A DNA stretch of 64,000 bases from Taishania sp045629585 (lineage in GTDB: Bacteria; Bacteroidota; Bacteroidia; Flavobacteriales_D; Crocinitomicaceae): positions 7,297-71,296 of the forward strand of contig JAZQRM010000049.1 of the NCBI GenBank assembly GCA_045629585.1, given 5' to 3'. Of this stretch, positions 61,169 to 64,000 are shown one piece after another. The translations under genes were made by a program, and so were the position numbers. The number at the start of each line of letters is the position of its first letter. The stretch's first letter is position 1. The notes beneath the pieces are model-generated. The model did not search any database. It had not been told where the DNA came from and saw nothing but the letters and a program-made list of their open reading frames with translations.

Positions 61169-61198
61169 AGTAGTTTAAATTGAAAAAATAGATTTAAA

Positions 61199-61525
61199 CT
61201 AATGAGACATGAACTTTAATCCTATTATTGATCCGATTAAAGTAGTAAGAAAGAATATTCGCCACAAATTTACCGGATCTTTAAAAAAGATCATCCCTAT
61301 AATTACAGTTCCAACAGCTCCAATTCCAGTCCACACTGCGTATGCCGTACCGATTGGTAAATGTTCCAAAGATCTCATCAAGAAGTACATACTAGCAACT
61401 ATGCAAATTGCAAAAGAAGTATACCACAAATACATTTCATTGCCAGTTGTTTCTTTTGCTCTGCCTAAACTTGATGCAAAACCAACTTCAAATAAACCTG
61501 CAATTACTAAAAAAATCCAACTCAT
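61199..61525 (-). CDS. sugE: SMR-family exporter of the SugE/Gdx type
   Basis: This 108-residue protein has four membrane helices and the essential Glu13 in LFEVGFA. The third-helix signature GTAYAVWTGIGAVGTVIIG near residues 58-76 is that of SugE/Gdx guanidinium exporters rather than EmrE drug exporters, and GLKFMSH ends the protein. It functions as an antiparallel or parallel dimer, proton-coupled. Its start overlaps the AI-2E permease stop in ATGA, indicating cotranscription. No guanidine riboswitch was recognised upstream. Confidence 0.88.
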   Translation of the reverse strand: MSWIFLVIAGLFEVGFASSLGRAKETTGNEMYLWYTSFAICIVASMYFLMRSLEHLPIGTAYAVWTGIGAVGTVIIGMIFFKDPVNLWRIFFLTTLIGSIIGLKFMSH

Positions 61526-62664
61526 TCTATATTTTCATTTTCTTTTAAACCTGCATCTGATGATGAATCGTCATTCGTTTTACGTGAATAAAGTACACGA
61601 ACCTTGTTCCAATCAAAAGTTTTTGGAACATCATCAGAAATCACATAAGCAAAAGGTTCCATTCCTTTTACATTTGCAAATATAACTTTTAAAATGGCTA
61701 AAACAGGTATGGCTAAAAACATTCCAGGAACTCCAGCCAGAGACCCTCCAACAATAACTCCTACCATAGATGCTAATGCATTGACAGAAACCTTAGAGCC
61801 TACAATCTTAGGTTGCAATATATTGTTATCTATCATCTGAACGATCCCATTAACAACCAAAACCCAAACAACTTGTAAGAAATTATCGCCAGTAGCAATG
61901 GTTAGCAGACAAGAAAAAGCACAGGATATAATTATTCCAATATAAGGGACTAAATTTAAAAGGCCTGTTAGGATTGCTAAAAAAACAAAATATTTGACTC
62001 CGATGATTGCATATCCTATTCCTGTTAAAAGTGCAACTGCTAAAACTTGAAGACCTAATCCTACTATATAGCTCCGTGTAACCCCTTTTATTTCTGATAG
62101 GATTTCTTGTATCGACAAGACCCCTTCATCAGGAAAAAGCTTAACGATGAAATTTAAAAGTAAATTTCTATAAATTAAAATCAGGAAAGTGAAAATAGGG
62201 ATTAACACCACATACATAAAACTATTGGTTATTGACCCTAGGTAGGACATTGATATGAAATCTTTCCCATGAAAATTTTCAGAGATAAAAGTTATTTGTT
62301 CTTGCTCAGAAATACCAAAATGTGCACTCACATATTTTTGAAGGCTGGCAAAATACGCTGTTAATTTCTCTTGAATTGCTGGTAAATCATCTGTAAATGA
62401 AGCGATTTGAAATCCTAGAAAAGTTAGAATCCCGATAATCAATAAACCACCTAAAACGACAGCTATACTTACAGCTAAAATAGAAGGCAATTTCCATTTT
62501 TCATTTAAGAAGCGAACCATAGGCCGTGCTAATATGGCTAATAAAAGAGCTATGATTAATGGTGCTACAACATCTACTGTTAAGTACACTGTAACAATAA
62601 TTATTGTTAGTATAAAAAATGCTGCGGCTACTTGATAGATCCTTGGTAAGCTTACTTTTTCCAT
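61522..62664 (-). CDS. AI-2E family (PerM-like) membrane protein
   Basis: This 380-residue protein has eight or so membrane helices: two N-terminal pairs (residues 10-60 and 62-90), an extracellular helical segment with FQIASFTDDLPAIQEKLTAY near 86-105, and a helical C-terminal block containing GLLNLVPYIGIIISCAF near 235-251 and VGVIVGGSLAGVPGMFLAIP near 301-320, the family signature. Members include the E. coli quorum-signal exporter TqsA and sodium-proton antiporters; the substrate here is unknown. Confidence 0.88.
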   Translation of the reverse strand: MEKVSLPRIYQVAAAFFILTIIIVTVYLTVDVVAPLIIALLLAILARPMVRFLNEKWKLPSILAVSIAVVLGGLLIIGILTFLGFQIASFTDDLPAIQEKLTAYFASLQKYVSAHFGISEQEQITFISENFHGKDFISMSYLGSITNSFMYVVLIPIFTFLILIYRNLLLNFIVKLFPDEGVLSIQEILSEIKGVTRSYIVGLGLQVLAVALLTGIGYAIIGVKYFVFLAILTGLLNLVPYIGIIISCAFSCLLTIATGDNFLQVVWVLVVNGIVQMIDNNILQPKIVGSKVSVNALASMVGVIVGGSLAGVPGMFLAIPVLAILKVIFANVKGMEPFAYVISDDVPKTFDWNKVRVLYSRKTNDDSSSDAGLKENENIE

Positions 62665-62809
62665 TATTTATTTGATTTGTTTACGAATGTCCAAAAAAAA
62701 CATTCATTATGCTTGTTAATAAAAATTAAAAATTTGTTTTCTAGATTAAACCAAAATATTTTAGCTTGAAAATAGAGTATTTAACCTTTAACAATTAACA
62801 CTTTAAATC

Positions 62810-63130
62810 ATGGGTAACAACACAAACACTTTGGTCGCATTATTAGCGGGAGCAGCTATTGGGGCAGGATTGGGAATTTTATATGCACCAGCAAGTGGAC
62901 GAAAAACACGTGGTAAAATTCGTCATAAATTTCAAGGTGGAAAAGACCAGTTGCTTCAACAATATGAAGCCGTTGTTGGTAAGTTTAGAGGAAAAGCTAG
63001 TGAGACAGCTGCCAACCTGTCAGATGGTATTGATCATATGATAGAAGAGGGGAGACATACTACCGAACAAGCAATTACTGCTTTGGAAGAAAAATTAAAA
63101 AAGCTCAAAGCTGAAGTGAAAAAAGCTTGA
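62810..63130 (+). CDS. YtxH-domain protein
   Basis: This 106-residue protein opens with the YtxH signature: a glycine-rich membrane helix (LVALLAGAAIGAGLGILYAP) followed by SGRKTRGKIRHKF near residues 29-41. The rest is an amphipathic, coiled-coil-like segment (TTEQAITALEEKLKKLKAEV). It is a single-pass envelope protein linked in some bacteria to general stress responses. It begins a plus-strand trio with the next two genes. Confidence 0.85.
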   Translation: MGNNTNTLVALLAGAAIGAGLGILYAPASGRKTRGKIRHKFQGGKDQLLQQYEAVVGKFRGKASETAANLSDGIDHMIEEGRHTTEQAITALEEKLKKLKAEVKKA

Positions 63131-63167
63131 TTTAACACCTATTATTACTTATCCTAAATTATTTTAA

Positions 63168-63518
63168 ATGGCGTACCAGGATTTAAAAGATGATATTGAT
63201 CAACTTCAAAAAAATGCCAAGAACTATGTAAAAGCTGCTGGTAACTACTATCGATTAGTGATTTTTAAGATTTTAACAAAATCAGCTTCATTATTTGTGA
63301 AGTTTGCTTTACTGGCAATCTGTCTTATGATGTTTATATTATTCAGTTCAATTGCGTTGTCATTTTATTTAGGAAAAGTTTTTGATAATTATTGCTACGG
63401 ATTTTTAACTGTTTCTGGGATATATCTAGTAATTGCACTTATACTAAGTATGGTGAAGATTAGTATAATTGAAGGTGGAGTTTTGAGAAAGTTTTCTGAG
63501 ATATTTTTCAATGAGTAA
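63168..63518 (+). CDS. Holin-X-like small membrane protein
   Basis: This 116-residue protein has an amphipathic N-terminal helix (DLKDDIDQLQKNAKNYVKAA) and two membrane helices (residues 40-64 and 75-96), the layout of the phage-holin-like/Holin-X family often found beside YtxH genes. No lysis gene or phage module is nearby, so a phage function is unlikely. It lies 37 nt after the YtxH gene. Confidence 0.65.
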   Translation: MAYQDLKDDIDQLQKNAKNYVKAAGNYYRLVIFKILTKSASLFVKFALLAICLMMFILFSSIALSFYLGKVFDNYCYGFLTVSGIYLVIALILSMVKISIIEGGVLRKFSEIFFNE

Positions 63519-63527
63519 AACAAAATT

Positions 63528-63785
63528 ATGAAAAAAGTGAAAATCTATTCATCATATGCAGAAGTACATCGTGATTTAGCGATATATGAATTAGAGATGG
63601 AATTGTATAAAGAAAAAATGAAATTTGATTTGGAGCTGATCAAAGAAGATTTGACATTTAAGAATGTTGTCGCTGGTTATTTTGGTGAAAAAGAGTCGAA
63701 TGACCATTCTGGTGGTTGGCTTTCAAAATTAGTTATTTCTTTTCTACCTTGGACTTCAAGACTTTTTTGGAAAATTATCCGATAA
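63528..63785 (+). CDS. Small protein of unknown function in the YtxH operon
   Basis: I do not recognise this 85-residue protein. It has a charged, coiled-coil-like first half (VHRDLAIYELEMELYKEKMK and FDLELIKEDLTF near residues 12-46), then a short hydrophobic C-terminal segment (LSKLVISFLPWTSRLFWKII) that could associate with the membrane. It starts 9 nt after the holin-like gene and ends at a terminator, completing a three-gene envelope cluster. Confidence 0.65.
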   Translation: MKKVKIYSSYAEVHRDLAIYELEMELYKEKMKFDLELIKEDLTFKNVVAGYFGEKESNDHSGGWLSKLVISFLPWTSRLFWKIIR

Positions 63786-63787
63786 GA

Positions 63788-63815
63788 TGAAAGGGCATAC
63801 TGAATATGCCCTTTT
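63788..63815 (+). terminator. Terminator after the YtxH operon
   Basis: AAGGGCATA (63791-63799) and TATGCCCTT (63805-63813) form a perfect 9-bp stem with a 5-nt loop, followed by Ts. Confidence 0.82.
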
Positions 63816-64000
63816 CGTAATAAAACCTATTTAACATAATATTAATTATAGGACAAATAAGTTTAAACTGAATTAGAAAGCAGGTATTAATAAAGATTCG
63901 CTTACAAGAGTTTTATTGTAATTAGAAACATAATTTTAACTAGGATTTACAAAACTGAATTACAATGTCAAAGCTATTCTAACAGTATAGAATATTTAGT

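Noticed and set aside
61209..61685. Plus-strand open frame opposite the SMR exporter and AI-2E genes
   Set aside because: Both minus-strand genes have clear family motifs; this frame is a shadow of them.
63168..63785. Phage lysis module
   Set aside because: The holin-like gene has no endolysin, integrase or structural phage genes near it; this layout is common beside YtxH genes.
63969..63976. Minus-strand -7-like TAGCTTTG near the right edge
   Set aside because: It points towards the end of a plus-strand gene, with no leftward gene to serve, and no -33 partner is visible.

Overview
The window is 64 kb of an AT-rich, gene-dense chromosome from a member of the Bacteroidota, most likely order Flavobacteriales. 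The evidence is the gliding-motility pair gldF-gldG upstream of dnaN, a fused CcdYcd-style lycopene cyclase in a crtI-crtB-crtZ operon, a single-chain ResB-CcsA cytochrome c assembly protein, a carB without its allosteric domain, and many promoters of the Bacteroidota type (-33 TTG, -7 TAnnTTTG). Family- or genus-level placement is not possible from the sequence alone. I found no rRNA, complete tRNA, CRISPR array, transposase, integrase or prophage; this reads as core chromosome.

Layout. 1-3.9 kb: leftward operon of a secreted ankyrin protein, a DUF2271 protein and a PepSY/flavodoxin/ferredoxin-reductase membrane protein cut by the window edge. 4-9.6 kb: mtaB (leftward), then cdd with a lipoprotein, and the pyruvate dehydrogenase genes for E1 alpha and E2. 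9.6-17.3 kb, leftward: a small membrane protein, dnaN, gldF-gldG-DUF4340, then rhomboid-like/phosphoribosyltransferase/murQ. 17.5-21.3 kb: carB, a small membrane protein and a nitroreductase. 21.4-28.6 kb: J-domain protein, M28 peptidase with a TPR protein, iron alcohol dehydrogenase, esterase and SDR. 29.3-33.2 kb: carotenoid operon crtI-crtB-unknown-crtZ-crtYcd, predicted to make beta-carotene and zeaxanthin from geranylgeranyl diphosphate supplied elsewhere. 33.7-44.7 kb: FUSC protein, acyl-CoA ligase, CreD, sirtuin, a Gre factor, cysteine desulfurase, and gyrA with a TPR protein. 45-51 kb: clpC, cold-shock protein, monooxygenase with SAM hydrolase, and phoH-purC. 51.3-63.8 kb: ResB-CcsA, arginase-argS, proline dehydrogenase, aroB, MerR regulator, NlpC/P60 peptidase, SMR exporter with AI-2E permease, and a YtxH/holin-like/unknown trio.

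I did not find a system that is convincingly new as a whole. The points most worth checking are: a 58-bp palindrome covering the dnaN promoter; a rhomboid-like protein with Lys where the catalytic His should be; a translationally coupled unknown gene in the carotenoid operon; a histidine-rich repeat insert between the ResB and CcsA halves; a short Gre factor that keeps the catalytic Asp41/Glu44 pair; several genes whose -7 box sits only 4-12 nt before the ATG, suggesting leaderless mRNAs; and a shared inverted repeat upstream of clpC and the acyl-CoA ligase. Several start codons given here are shorter than the longest open frame, because the extended start is TTG or falls inside the promoter.
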